A DNA stretch of 62,281 nucleotides from Neisseria sicca 4320 (GCF_000193735.1 NZ_AEPF01000056.1:1-62281), one strand, 5' to 3'; positions 27,744 through 36,988 are shown, numbered from the stretch's first letter. Numbers and translations: made by a program. The notes: generated by a model not told the origin, from the letters alone.

Positions 27744-27790
27744 TCTCCATCCTGCGCACAACAGAACCCGTTTAAGAAGAAAGTCTACTG

Positions 27791-29983
27791 ATGTACAAAC
27801 AATATCCCTCATCAGCCCCTGCCGGCAACGACGAAATCGACTTCGGCCAACAAATGCAAAGCCTGTGGCAAAACAAAAACAAAATCGCCGCTGCAATCTT
27901 AGCAGGCGGATTGGCAGGTGCCGTAATCGGTTTGGCCTCCACCCCGCTCTATCGTGCCGATGCCATGTTGGAAATCGAAACCAAACAAAACCAGATTCTA
28001 ACCGAAATCAACAACATGCTTTCCAACGAACCCGCCCCGTCCGAAGCAGAAGTGGAGCTCGTTCAATCTCGTTTGGTATTGGGCAAAACCGTTGAAGACC
28101 TACAACTCGACCAAGAAGTCAAAGCCACCTATTTCCCGATTTTCGGAAATATAGTGCACAACCTCAGCGGCAGCGACGATCCTATGCTAAAAATCGGTTC
28201 GTTTACCGTTTCTGAGGACTGGATCAACAAACCTTTCAAACTGACCGTTAAAGACAGCAAAACCTATCTGCTGACGCTCCCTGACGGTACAACTAAAGAA
28301 GGCCGCGTCGGCGCTCCCCTTAAAGTCAATAACGAAACCGTTTTAAAAGTCGACCGCATTCTTGCTGAGGCAGAGCAAGATTTCGAGCTGACCAAATTCT
28401 CCAAACTCAGCGCTATCGAAAACCTAAAAAACAAGCTCTCGGTCATCAGTAAAGGTAAAACCAGCCCTATCATCAACCTGTCTTATACCGATACCGATCC
28501 TAAAAAAACCAGTACTATTCTTAACAGCATCGCCGACAATTACGTCTCCCAAAACCGTGAACGAGACGTTCAAGTCGCGTCCAGCGGCTTGGCGTTCATC
28601 AGCGAAGAATTACCTCGTCTGAAAGAAACCTTGCAAGACGCAGAAAACAAACTCAACGCCTATCGCGAACGCTCCGGTTCGCTCGATATTCCGCTTGAGT
28701 CCAAAGGCGCACTTGAAAGCCTGACCAGCATCGAAACCCAAATCACCCTGCTCAAAACCGAAGAAGCGGGTTTGGCAGAACTGTACACTCCGGAACACCC
28801 TTCCTATAAAGCCGTTTTGGATAAACTGGCTGTCCTCGAACGCGCCAAGAGCAAAATCAACCAACAAATTGCCGGCCTGCCCAACACACAACAGGAAGTC
28901 ATCCGTCTGACCCGCGACGTAGAAACCAACCAAGCGACCTACGTCCAACTCTTGGCGAAACAACAAGAACTCAACATCATGAAAGCCAGTGCGCAAGGCA
29001 ACGTCCGCGTCGTTGACCATGCCTACACGCCGGAAAAACCGATCGCCCCGCGTAAAGCCGTTATCGCCGCATTGGGCGCGCTGGCCGCAGGCGCACTTGC
29101 CTCCATGTGGTTCCTTCTGCAAGGCCGTATGCGCCGCGGCATTACGTCGTCTGAAGAAATCGAAGCCCTCGATCTCGAAGTCTCAGCCCTTATCCCGCAT
29201 TCAAAAACCCAGCAAAAACGCGACCTTATCAAGCGCAAGTTCAAATCGCTCAAAGGCCGTTCCAACTATCTTTTGGCAAACGAGGACAGTACCGACATCG
29301 CCGTCGAAGCCATTCGCGCCCTGCGTACCAACATCTACTTCTCCATGCTGGACGCACGCAATAATATCCTCATGATTACCGGTGCGGCTCCTGAAGCAGG
29401 TAAATCCTTCATTTCCGCCAACCTCGCCACCGTGATGGCACAGTCCGGTAAACGCATCTTGCTGATTGATACGGATATGCGCAAAGGCTATCTGGATCAG
29501 TTGCTGAACGTAACACCCGAATTCGGCCTGTCCGATCTTCTTTCCGGGGAAGTTTCCCCTGCACAGGCTGTTACTCAAACCAACATTCCCAACCTGCACC
29601 TCATCAGCACCGGCAGCTATCCTAAAAATCCGTCCGAGCTGCTGATGGACAACCGTTTCAAAGAACTGTTGTCAAACGCGCAAAAACGTTACGATTACGT
29701 CATCATCGACACCCCGCCCGTTTTGGCGGTAACCGATGCCGTCGTTGTCGGACAACATGCAGGCACAGTCCTACTGGTCAGCCGCTACGGCAATACGACT
29801 ACCAAAGAGCTGGCTATCAGTGCGGAGCGCCTGCGTCAAAACAAAATCACCATCAAAGGCGTTATCCTCAATGGTATGAAACGCGAGGCAAACAGCACTT
29901 ACGACTACTACTATTCTTACATAACGCCTACCGAAGGCAAAAAAACAGCCAAGAAAACTACGTCAGAAAAACCAAAGGCCTGA
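27791..29983 (+). CDS. wzc: Tyrosine autokinase / polysaccharide co-polymerase Wzc
   Basis: 730 residues. Wzz-type periplasmic domain between two membrane helices (about 31-53 and 416-442), with a coiled coil around residues 270-400. The cytoplasmic BY-kinase has Walker A GAAPEAGKS (about 531-539), Walker A' LLIDTDMRKG (about 557) and Walker B VIIDTPPVLA (about 637). The C-terminal tyrosine cluster is YDYYYSY (about 703). It controls chain length and opens Wza. This is the last gene of the run, followed by a strong hairpin. Confidence 0.95.
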   Translation: MYKQYPSSAPAGNDEIDFGQQMQSLWQNKNKIAAAILAGGLAGAVIGLASTPLYRADAMLEIETKQNQILTEINNMLSNEPAPSEAEVELVQSRLVLGKTVEDLQLDQEVKATYFPIFGNIVHNLSGSDDPMLKIGSFTVSEDWINKPFKLTVKDSKTYLLTLPDGTTKEGRVGAPLKVNNETVLKVDRILAEAEQDFELTKFSKLSAIENLKNKLSVISKGKTSPIINLSYTDTDPKKTSTILNSIADNYVSQNRERDVQVASSGLAFISEELPRLKETLQDAENKLNAYRERSGSLDIPLESKGALESLTSIETQITLLKTEEAGLAELYTPEHPSYKAVLDKLAVLERAKSKINQQIAGLPNTQQEVIRLTRDVETNQATYVQLLAKQQELNIMKASAQGNVRVVDHAYTPEKPIAPRKAVIAALGALAAGALASMWFLLQGRMRRGITSSEEIEALDLEVSALIPHSKTQQKRDLIKRKFKSLKGRSNYLLANEDSTDIAVEAIRALRTNIYFSMLDARNNILMITGAAPEAGKSFISANLATVMAQSGKRILLIDTDMRKGYLDQLLNVTPEFGLSDLLSGEVSPAQAVTQTNIPNLHLISTGSYPKNPSELLMDNRFKELLSNAQKRYDYVIIDTPPVLAVTDAVVVGQHAGTVLLVSRYGNTTTKELAISAERLRQNKITIKGVILNGMKREANSTYDYYYSYITPTEGKKTAKKTTSEKPKA

Positions 29984-30004
29984 CGATAGGTAAGGTTTGT
30001 TGTC

Positions 30005-30042
30005 AAAAAGGTCGTCTGAAAATTTTCAGACGACCTTTTTTC
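30005..30042 (+). terminator. Strong uptake-sequence terminator after wzc
   Basis: AAAAAGGTCGTCTGAAAA and TTTTCAGACGACCTTTTTT form a near-continuous stem followed by T-rich sequence, closing the polysaccharide operon. Confidence 0.8.
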
Positions 30043-30213
30043 TCATCAACACAGTCAATTCAAAGAAAAGCCCCAATCTCCATCATGTTTGCCATAGCCT
30101 GCCCCGCGTAAGCAGGGTGCAATGCCGAAACTATCAGCAAGGTACCATACTGCCATCAGATTTTGCTTAACGGCTTTTCAGACGACGTTTCAATACCTTG
30201 GTAAAACTGCCGA

Positions 30214-30909
30214 TCAGCCCATCAGCCAAACCACCAAATGCACCATGCTCTGCCCGATGATGACCATAAACAGCCCCGCCAAAATCATAGTCAGGCTCGC
30301 CATCACGCCTTCGGTTTCGTGGCGTTGTCCGGCACGAGAAGTGCCGAAGCCGTGGGCGGCGTTGCCCAGTGCGACACCGTTGGCAGTATGGAAACGGATG
30401 CGTGTAAACGCCAAAAACAAATCGCCGAATATCATGCCGACGAAGCCGGTGATGATGGTGAACAGCGACACCAGCGATGCCGAGCCGTGGATTTCACTTG
30501 CCAATACGACGGCAAACGGCGTGGAAATCGAGCGCGCCATCAGGCTGTTGGTGACTTCGCTGTCGAAGTGGAACATATTGCCCATCAAAAACGCGCTGGC
30601 AACGCCGACGAACATGCCGACCATAATCGCTATTGACAGGATGGGAAGCTGGCGGCGGATGACTTCGCGGTTTTCATAAATCGGGATGGCGAAGGCGACC
30701 GTTACCGGCGTGAGCAGGAAAACGATGCTTTGCGTGTATTTGTGGTAAGTATCGTAGGAAATGCCTAAAAGCAGCATCAGGATGATGGTGCTGACCGAGA
30801 CGGTAACGACGGGCGAGAAAATCATCAGCGGTTTTTTGCGGTAGATTTTTTTCGCCACAAAATAGGCGAAACAAGTCCAAGCGAAGCAGGCAAGCGCGGC
30901 GTAATCCAT
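30214..30909 (-). CDS. lrgB: LrgB/CidB-family membrane protein
   Basis: 231 residues with 6-7 predicted helices. Family signature regions include TPVTVAFAIPIYENR and NAAHGFGTSRAGQRHETEG. LrgAB/CidAB proteins are holin-like or small-organic-acid transport systems linked to autolysis and pyruvate uptake. It lies 12 bp downstream of lrgA on the minus strand and ends near an uptake sequence at 30176. Confidence 0.9.
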   Translation of the reverse strand: MDYAALACFAWTCFAYFVAKKIYRKKPLMIFSPVVTVSVSTIILMLLLGISYDTYHKYTQSIVFLLTPVTVAFAIPIYENREVIRRQLPILSIAIMVGMFVGVASAFLMGNMFHFDSEVTNSLMARSISTPFAVVLASEIHGSASLVSLFTIITGFVGMIFGDLFLAFTRIRFHTANGVALGNAAHGFGTSRAGQRHETEGVMASLTMILAGLFMVIIGQSMVHLVVWLMG

Positions 30910-30921
30910 TTTAATTCCCTA

Positions 30922-31314
30922 TCAGGCGTGCAATTTTTTATGCAGGCGGCGTTTCCAGCGGTAGCAGAAATTCAGCGTCAGCGCCGTGCTGATCATCACT
31001 AGCGCGGTGCCGACCGCAATCGTCAGCACAAGCCGCCAGCCTTCGGAAATCAACAAATCACGGTATTGCAACACGGATACCATAATCGGAATAAAGAAAA
31101 ACACCAGTTCGCCCAACACCCATTTGGCGCCGCGCTCGACCATGCCGGTTTGAATCACGCCCAAACCCAGCAGCGCAAGCATCAAAAACAGCCCCAATAC
31201 GCTCGAAGAAACAGGCAGATGGGCAAAAGCGCACCTCAAATCCGACACCAGCCACACCAAGCCGACCACGGCAAGCTGCAAGGTCGCCTGAAAAAATCGC
31301 GTCAGCGTATCCAT
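30922..31314 (-). CDS. lrgA: LrgA/CidA-family membrane protein
   Basis: 130 residues from ATG 31314; a GTG at 31326 in the same frame would add four residues. Four predicted helices and the family core LPVSSSVLGLFLMLALLGLG then LVFFFIPIMVSVLQYRDLL. It forms a pair with lrgB. The gene is divergent from a decayed LysR regulator, the usual control partner of such pairs. Confidence 0.88.
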   Translation of the reverse strand: MDTLTRFFQATLQLAVVGLVWLVSDLRCAFAHLPVSSSVLGLFLMLALLGLGVIQTGMVERGAKWVLGELVFFFIPIMVSVLQYRDLLISEGWRLVLTIAVGTALVMISTALTLNFCYRWKRRLHKKLHA

Positions 31315-31362
31315 AAGGTTTATCACTCTCTAATTCCAAAACGAAAATCATGCCCAAGAGAA

Positions 31363-32046
31363 ATAATAGACTTCAAAAGCCTGCATTGTTTCGTCGAACT
31401 CGTGCGCCTGCAAAGTTTTTCCGCCGCCGCATCCGCGCTCAACCTGACCCAGCCCACCGTCAGCAAAACCATACAGGCATTGGAAGAAGAGCTGGGCGCG
31501 CCGCTGCTGGTTAAAGAAAACGGCCGCAAAAAACGCCAAGTTGCCACTACGCCCATCGGCGAAGAAGTGTACCGCCATGCGCTGAACCTCCTGCACGAAC
31601 GCGACCTGCTGCTAGCCCCCGTCCACGAAGACTTCGACAGCATTACCCTTTGCGAGTACCCGCTCGTCGTCCTCATGCCGCGCGCCCAAGCCCGCCGCCG
31701 TTCTCAGCCTCAAAAGCCTGCAACACGAACCATTTATCCTGTTCGGCTCAGGGTTTTCCCTCAACGAAACCATCCAAACCGCCTGCCGCAGCAAGGTTTC
31801 ACGCCCAACGTCGTCTGCCGCACCGGACAATGGGACCTGCTCGCCGCATGGTGGCGCACCATATCGGCATCGCCCTTCTGCCCGAATACTACGCCCGCAA
31901 AATCAACCCCGACACTTTCGCCGCCGTCCCGCTGACCGAACCCGAAATCCGCTGGCAACTGACGATGGCGTGGAAAAAAACACCAGCGTCCCACCCCCGC
32001 GCTCAGGGCTTGGCTGGGCATCGTCGGGGAAGAGTTCAGGAAATAG
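31363..32046 (+). pseudogene. Decayed LysR regulator (CidR-like) beside lrgAB
   Basis: The DNA-binding half is readable: IIDFKSLHCFVELVRLQSFS then LTQPTVSKTIQALEEELGAP, up to LLHERDLLLAP. About 80-90 residues of the effector domain are then missing, and the remainder shifts frame at least twice. SLKSLQHEPFILFGSGFSLN is in one frame, TPNVVCRTGQWDLLAA in another, and HHIGIALLPEYYARK to GEEFRK-stop in a third. The start is also damaged: ATA ATA GAC stands where the first codon is expected (31363-31371). The regulator is non-functional as full-length LysR. Confidence 0.88.
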
Positions 32047-32049
32047 AAA

Positions 32050-32089
32050 AAGGTCGTCTGAAAAACCATAATCAGATTTTCAGACGATA
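32050..32089 (+). terminator. Uptake-sequence hairpin
   Basis: AAAAGGTCGTCTGAAAAA pairs with TTTTCAGACGATATCTTT, the right arm being partly degraded, immediately after the LysR pseudogene. Confidence 0.55.
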
Positions 32090-32172
32090 TCTTTGCGCTT
32101 TTCCGTCTATAACGCTTCACCAAAATGTCACTATAATCCACACCCCCATTTTTTCAGTTACGTCGTCTGAAA

Positions 32173-33300
32173 ATGTCTGAAACCATTCAAAACCGCAAAA
32201 TAAAATTCGCCTTAGTCGGTTGCGGCCGTATTTCCAACAACCATTTCGGCTCGTTTGAAGTGTTGCAAGAAGATTGCGGACTCGTTGCCGTGTGCGACAT
32301 CGATCCTGCCGCGCTTGCAACAGCGGTCAAGCGCACCGGCGCGAAAGGTTATGCCCACTATACCGAAATGCTGACGGAAACCGATGCCGACGTAATCGTC
32401 ATCACCACACCGTCCGGCTTACATCCCGAGCAGGCGGTTCAGGCATTGGAAGCGGGTTTTCACGTCGTCACCGAAAAGCCGATGGCAACCTGCTTTACTG
32501 ACGGCGAACGCATGGTTCAAGCCGCCGACAAAGCGGGCAAACGCTTGTTTGTCGTGAAACAAAACCGCCTCAACGCCACGCTGCAACTACTCAAACGCGC
32601 GGTCACGGAACAACGCTTCGGCAAAATCTATATGGTGCATCTGAATGTTTTTTGGACGCGCCCGCAGTCGTATTACGACCAAGGAGGCGGTTGGCGCGGC
32701 ACTTGGAAGCTGGACGGCGGCGCGTTCATGAATCAGGCAAGCCACTACGTCGATTTGATGGAATGGCTCATCGGCCCGGTGGCGGAAGTGCAGGCGATGA
32801 TTGCGACCCACCGCAAAATTGAAGCCGAAGACACGGGCGTGATGAACCTCCGTTGGCGCGACGGCACGCTCGGTTCGATGGCGGTAACCATGTGCACTTA
32901 TCCGAAAAACCTCGAAGGCTCGATTACCATTTTGGGCAAAACCGGCACGGTACGCATCGGCGGCATGGCGGTGAACGAAATTCAGGAATGGAATTTTGCC
33001 GACGAGCGCGATTACGACGAACAGGTCAAAACCGCCAATTATGAAACCACGTCGGTGTACGGTTTCGGGCATCCGCTGTATTATCGGAATGTTGTCGATG
33101 TCTTGCGCGGCAAGGCTGAGCCTGTTGTCGACGGGCGGGAAGGCTTGAAATCGCTGGAGCTGATTAACGCCGCCTACCTTTCTGCACACAACCGTCAAAC
33201 GGTTTCGCTGCCGCTGGTGCTGCAAACTTTGCAAACGTTTGACCATTCTTACTATTCGAAAGGAAGTCCCTTTCATAATCAATCAAAGGAATCATCATGA
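32173..33300 (+). CDS. wlbA: UDP-GlcNAcA 3-dehydrogenase, Gfo/Idh/MocA family (WlbA type)
   Basis: 375 residues. The Rossmann domain KFALVGCGRISNNHFGSFEV, the EKPMA motif (101-105) and the catalytic-domain segment WRGTWKLDGGAFMNQASHYVDL match WlbA/WbpB enzymes that oxidise C3 of UDP-GlcNAcA. It would use the wbpA product. The partner aminotransferase (WbpE), acetyltransferase (WbpD) and epimerase are not in the window. The ATG directly abuts an uptake core (32162-32172). It overlaps the nitroreductase gene by 4 bp. Confidence 0.85.
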   Translation: MSETIQNRKIKFALVGCGRISNNHFGSFEVLQEDCGLVAVCDIDPAALATAVKRTGAKGYAHYTEMLTETDADVIVITTPSGLHPEQAVQALEAGFHVVTEKPMATCFTDGERMVQAADKAGKRLFVVKQNRLNATLQLLKRAVTEQRFGKIYMVHLNVFWTRPQSYYDQGGGWRGTWKLDGGAFMNQASHYVDLMEWLIGPVAEVQAMIATHRKIEAEDTGVMNLRWRDGTLGSMAVTMCTYPKNLEGSITILGKTGTVRIGGMAVNEIQEWNFADERDYDEQVKTANYETTSVYGFGHPLYYRNVVDVLRGKAEPVVDGREGLKSLELINAAYLSAHNRQTVSLPLVLQTLQTFDHSYYSKGSPFHNQSKESS

Positions 33301-33956
33301 TACTTACCCGCGAACAAGCCCTCGAAATTTTCAAACGGCGCGTTTCCGTCCGCTATTACGATCCTGCACGCAAAATCAGTACCGAAGATTTTGCCGCCAT
33401 CCTTGATTTCGGCCTCCTCTCGCCCAGCTCCGTCGGCTTCGAGCCGTGGCAGTTTGTGGTTGTGCAGAACGCGGCATTGCGCGAAAAAATCAAACCCTTC
33501 GCTTGGGGGATGCAGGCTTCCATTTCGGTTGCCAGCCACGTCGTTTTCCTGTTGGCACGGAAACACGCCCGCTACGACAGTCCCGCTTTTGAAGAAATGA
33601 TGGACAGACGCGGTATGACCGCTGAAGAACGGTCAGGGGCACTTGAACGCTACCGCCGTTTCCAAACCCACGATATGCCCATCGCCGACGACGAACGCGC
33701 CCTGTTTGACTGGGCAAGCAAGCAAACCTACATCGCGCTGGGCAATATGCTCACCGGCGCGGCGATGCTCGGCATCGATTCTTGCGCCATCGAAGGCATG
33801 GAGTATGCCGAAGTGGAAAAAATCCTTGCCGAAGCCGGATTGCTCGATACTGAACATTACGGCTTGTCCGTCGCCGCAACCTTTGGCTACCGTGTGCGCG
33901 ACATCACCCCGAAACCGCGCCGCGATGCATCGGAAACGGTGATTTGGGCGGAGTAG
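33297..33956 (+). CDS. NAD(P)H nitroreductase, NfsB-like
   Basis: 219 residues of the FMN-dependent nitroreductase fold. RRVSVRYYDPARKISTEDF carries the FMN-phosphate Arg region, SPSSVGFEPWQFVVVQN is the second FMN contact, and ALGNMLTGAAMLGIDSCAIEG the helix over the flavin. It reduces nitroaromatics and quinones in vitro; the physiological substrate is unknown. AAAGGA lies upstream, and ATGA overlaps the wlbA stop, indicating coupling. Confidence 0.9.
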   Translation: MILTREQALEIFKRRVSVRYYDPARKISTEDFAAILDFGLLSPSSVGFEPWQFVVVQNAALREKIKPFAWGMQASISVASHVVFLLARKHARYDSPAFEEMMDRRGMTAEERSGALERYRRFQTHDMPIADDERALFDWASKQTYIALGNMLTGAAMLGIDSCAIEGMEYAEVEKILAEAGLLDTEHYGLSVAATFGYRVRDITPKPRRDASETVIWAE

Positions 33957-34065
33957 CGCCGATTAAATCTAAAGGGTTGAACAGAAATCACCGTATCGTT
34001 TCAAACAGATATTTTTGCAAGCCGTCAAAACAAATCCTGTGATTTCTGTTTCTCTCTCAAAAAAT

Positions 34066-34104
34066 AAAAAAGGTCGTCTGAAATCTGTTTCAGACGACCT
34101 TTTC
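34066..34104. terminator. Bidirectional uptake-sequence terminator
   Basis: AAAAAAGGTCGTCTGAAA and TTTCAGACGACCTTTT pair with a 6 base loop between two convergent genes (nitroreductase and mraY). Confidence 0.78.
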
Positions 34105-34121
34105 GATATTGATCCGAATAG

Positions 34122-35204
34122 TTAACGGATTTTCAGCGTACTCAATCCGATTAGCACCAAGACGATGGTGATGATCCAGAAACGGACGACGACTTGGGTT
34201 TCTTTCCAGCCTTTTTGTTCGTAGTGGTGGTGGATAGGCGCCATCAGGAAGATGCGTTTTTTGGTTTTCTTATACCAGCCGACCTGAAGCATGACGGATA
34301 CGGCTTCTACGACGAACAGGCCGCCCATGATGACGAGGACGAACTCCTGGCGGACGATGACGGCAACGGTACCGAGTGCCGCACCCAACGCCAGCGCACC
34401 GACGTCGCCCATGAAAACGTGCGCGGGATAGGCGTTGAACCACAAAAATCCGAGACACGCGCCGCACATGGCGGTACAGAAAATCACGACTTCGTTCGCG
34501 CCTGCGACATAAGGCAGTTGCAGGTATTGGGCGAATTGCGAGTGTCCGCTGGCGTAGGCGAAGATGGAGAGGCCGGCGGCGACGAGAACGACGGGGAAGG
34601 CGGCAAGGCCGTCAAGGCCGTCGGTCAGGTTGACGGCGTTGGAAGTACCGACGATGGTCAGATAGGTCAGGACGACGAAGCCGACTACCCCCAACGGCAA
34701 GGCGACTTGCTTGAAGAAGGGAACGATCAGGATGTTGTTGGAGGAGTTTTCAGCAAGGAAGAACAGGGCAAGCGCGGCGATAATGGCGACGCTTGACTGC
34801 CACACCATTTTGAATTTGGGAGAAACGCCGTCGGGGTCTTTATAGACGACTTTGCGCCAGTCGTCGTAAAAACCGAGTGCGCCCGTGGCGAGCAATACGC
34901 CCAAAAGAATCCAAATATATGGGTTTGCCCAGTTGCCCCACAAGATTGTGGACACGGTGATGGCGGTCAGAATCAGCGAGCCGCCCATCGTCGGCGTACC
35001 GTTTTTGATAAGGTGGGTCTGCGGCCCGTCGGTACGCACTGCCTGCCCGACTTTTAACTGCGTCAGTTTGCGGATGGTCCATGGACCGAGCAACAGGGAA
35101 AACGCCAAGGCGGTCAAGGCTGCCATGACGGCGCGGAATGTGGTGTATTGAAAGACATTCAGACCGGACAACCAGTTACTGAAATGTGCAAGCCATAAAA
35201 ACAT
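34122..35204 (-). CDS. mraY: Phospho-N-acetylmuramoyl-pentapeptide transferase (MraY)
   Basis: 360 residues from ATG 35204, chosen for the AAGGAAG site and family length; upstream codons are leader. Ten-helix membrane enzyme making lipid I from UDP-MurNAc-pentapeptide and undecaprenyl phosphate. Signature NLTDGLDGLA carries catalytic aspartates, and the C-terminal MAPIHHHYEQKGW is present. This is the last visible gene of the minus-strand dcw cluster; murD, ftsW and other usual partners do not follow directly, since the nitroreductase gene converges here. Confidence 0.96.
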   Translation of the reverse strand: MFLWLAHFSNWLSGLNVFQYTTFRAVMAALTALAFSLLLGPWTIRKLTQLKVGQAVRTDGPQTHLIKNGTPTMGGSLILTAITVSTILWGNWANPYIWILLGVLLATGALGFYDDWRKVVYKDPDGVSPKFKMVWQSSVAIIAALALFFLAENSSNNILIVPFFKQVALPLGVVGFVVLTYLTIVGTSNAVNLTDGLDGLAAFPVVLVAAGLSIFAYASGHSQFAQYLQLPYVAGANEVVIFCTAMCGACLGFLWFNAYPAHVFMGDVGALALGAALGTVAVIVRQEFVLVIMGGLFVVEAVSVMLQVGWYKKTKKRIFLMAPIHHHYEQKGWKETQVVVRFWIITIVLVLIGLSTLKIR

Positions 35205-35268
35205 GGGGCTTCCTTTTGTTTTTGTTGTTACATTGGGCTTATCGCCCGTTTTAAAGTTTGGTTTTGGG

Positions 35269-35296
35269 GTCGTCTGAAAAAGTTTCAGACGACCTT
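35269..35296 (-). terminator. Uptake-sequence hairpin between small gene and mraY
   Basis: GGTCGTCTGAAA and TTTCAGACGACC with a 3 base loop, about 65 bp upstream of mraY inside the cluster. It may reduce read-through. Confidence 0.5.
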
Positions 35297-35398
35297 TGTA
35301 GATTATCAAGCAGGTTATGACAGTCAGGGCTTAATGAAGTTCACTTTATATTCAGGTTTTTAGGGAACTTTTATCCGTTATCCAGACCGCGGGCGGCG

Positions 35399-35587
35399 TT
35401 ATGGAGCGGAGGCGGCGTTCGCGTCTTTCTCAATCACGCAAACCGGATAATTCCCCGGATTCTTGCCGCCGCCCAAGTCCAGACAAAGGTCATCATAAAG
35501 ATACGCCTGCGTCTGCATTCCGGCATAAAACGCGCCAATCAGCGCGGCAATCAGCAATAAGGCTTTCACAAAACCGCGGCTGTTCAT
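35399..35587 (-). CDS. Small membrane-anchored protein of the dcw cluster
   Basis: 62 residues: one N-terminal helix (FVKALLLIAALIGAFYAGMQ), then a short periplasmic tail with two cysteines (DDLCLDLGGG and YPVCVIEKD) that could form a disulfide. It starts 2 bp after the murF stop and belongs to the same transcript. I do not recognise the family; its conserved position would argue for an envelope role. Confidence 0.65.
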   Translation of the reverse strand: MNSRGFVKALLLIAALIGAFYAGMQTQAYLYDDLCLDLGGGKNPGNYPVCVIEKDANAASAP

Positions 35588-35589
35588 TT

Positions 35590-36957
35590 TCAGACGACCT
35601 CTTTATCCATCAACGCCTCGACCACTTCTTCCATTTTCATAAAGCGCGAACCTTTCACCAATACGGTGGCGCGTTCGGGCAAATCGTGGCTCAACACTTG
35701 AATCAACGGGTCTTTGGCGGCAAACCACAAACCGTCCGCACCAAACGTTTCCGCCGCTTCGACGCTGTTGTCGCCGACAAAATAAGCCGCTTCGATACCT
35801 TGGTCGCGGGCGTACGCGCCGACTTCAGCGTGCATGGCGGCGGCTTCGTCTTCGCCCAGTTCGCCCATATCGCCCATCACGAAAATACGCGGCGCAGGCA
35901 TACGCGCCAACACGTCAATCGCAGCTTTCATGCTGTCGGGGTTCGCGTTGTAAGTATCGTCAATCAAGGTCGCTCCTTTGATGCCGGATTTGACGTTCAG
36001 ACGACCTTTGATGTTGCTGAAACCTTTCAAACCTTCCGCCACATCGTTCAAACTCAAACCAGCCGCCAAAGCTAGCGCGGCGGCGGCGGCGGCGTTGTGG
36101 ATATTGTGGTGACCGGGAACAGGCAGCACCACCGCAGCACGCTCGTTGCCGCACACCAAATCAAATTCGCACGACAAAGGTTCCAGCACGATATTTTCCG
36201 CGTGGACATCGCCGCTATCGACGCCGAAAGTCTGTTGCTGATGACCTTGGGAGGTCATCTGAAACACGGCGGCATGTTCGTCTTCGCACGGAATCAAAGC
36301 CAATCCGTCTTCGCCCAAACCTTGATAAATCTCGCTTTTCGCCTTGGCAATATCGAGCGTGCCGTCAAAACCGCAGCCGACATGGGCGCGCAGGGCGTTG
36401 TTGACCAAAGCGGCATCGGGTTTGGCAATTTGCGTCAAAACCGCCAGTTCGCCGAAATGGTTCATACCCATTTCGATCACGGCATAGCAGTGTTTTTCGT
36501 TTAATTTCAACAAAGTCAGCGGCAGCCCAATATGGTTGTTGAAGTTGCCCGCCGTCGCCAAAACGGCATCATCGCCGAAACGGCGGCGCAATACCGCAGC
36601 CAGCATTTCCTTCACCGTCGTCTTGCCACCAGAGCCGGTAATGCCGAACACAAACGGGTTCACATTCCCGCGCCACGCCTTCGCCAGCGTTTGCAATGCG
36701 GCAAGTGTGTCATCGACTTTCAATGCGCCATCCATTGCAGCGCAATCTTCGCGCGAAACCACAACCGCCGCCGCACCCGCTGCCAATACGTCTTCAACAA
36801 AATCATGCGCGTCAAACCGCTCGCCCGCCAATGCGAAAAACACATCGCCCGCGCGGATGTCGCGGCTGTCGGTAACAATGCGCGAAACAGGTTTGTTTTC
36901 AGACGGCAGCGGAAGGTTGAGGGTTTGGCAGATGAAATTTAGGTCTAGTGGTTTCAT
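35590..36957 (-). CDS. murF: UDP-MurNAc-tripeptide:D-Ala-D-Ala ligase (MurF)
   Basis: 455 residues. Adds D-Ala-D-Ala to UDP-MurNAc-tripeptide in the cytoplasm. The N-terminal domain has SRIVTDSRDIRAGDVFFAL. The Mur-ligase P-loop is GITGSGGKTTVKEML (about 106-120), with EMGMNHFGEL and the C-terminal DDTYNANPDSMKAAI motif. A TTCAGACGACCTTTG uptake sequence is in frame near 35998-36012. It reads as a standard MurF. Confidence 0.96.
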   Translation of the reverse strand: MKPLDLNFICQTLNLPLPSENKPVSRIVTDSRDIRAGDVFFALAGERFDAHDFVEDVLAAGAAAVVVSREDCAAMDGALKVDDTLAALQTLAKAWRGNVNPFVFGITGSGGKTTVKEMLAAVLRRRFGDDAVLATAGNFNNHIGLPLTLLKLNEKHCYAVIEMGMNHFGELAVLTQIAKPDAALVNNALRAHVGCGFDGTLDIAKAKSEIYQGLGEDGLALIPCEDEHAAVFQMTSQGHQQQTFGVDSGDVHAENIVLEPLSCEFDLVCGNERAAVVLPVPGHHNIHNAAAAAALALAAGLSLNDVAEGLKGFSNIKGRLNVKSGIKGATLIDDTYNANPDSMKAAIDVLARMPAPRIFVMGDMGELGEDEAAAMHAEVGAYARDQGIEAAYFVGDNSVEAAETFGADGLWFAAKDPLIQVLSHDLPERATVLVKGSRFMKMEEVVEALMDKEVV

Positions 36958-36988
36958 GGTTTCTTTCGTTTGTTTTTTTCAGACGGCC

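Noticed and set aside
12968..29983. ABC-transporter (Ctr-type) capsule locus
   Set aside because: No ABC permease or ATPase for polysaccharide is present; Wza-Wzb-Wzc and Wzx/Wzy signatures are clear.
35205..35309. N-terminal extension of MraY
   Set aside because: The extension includes uptake-coded GRLK/FQTT text, whereas ATG 35204 has a good ribosome binding site and family length.
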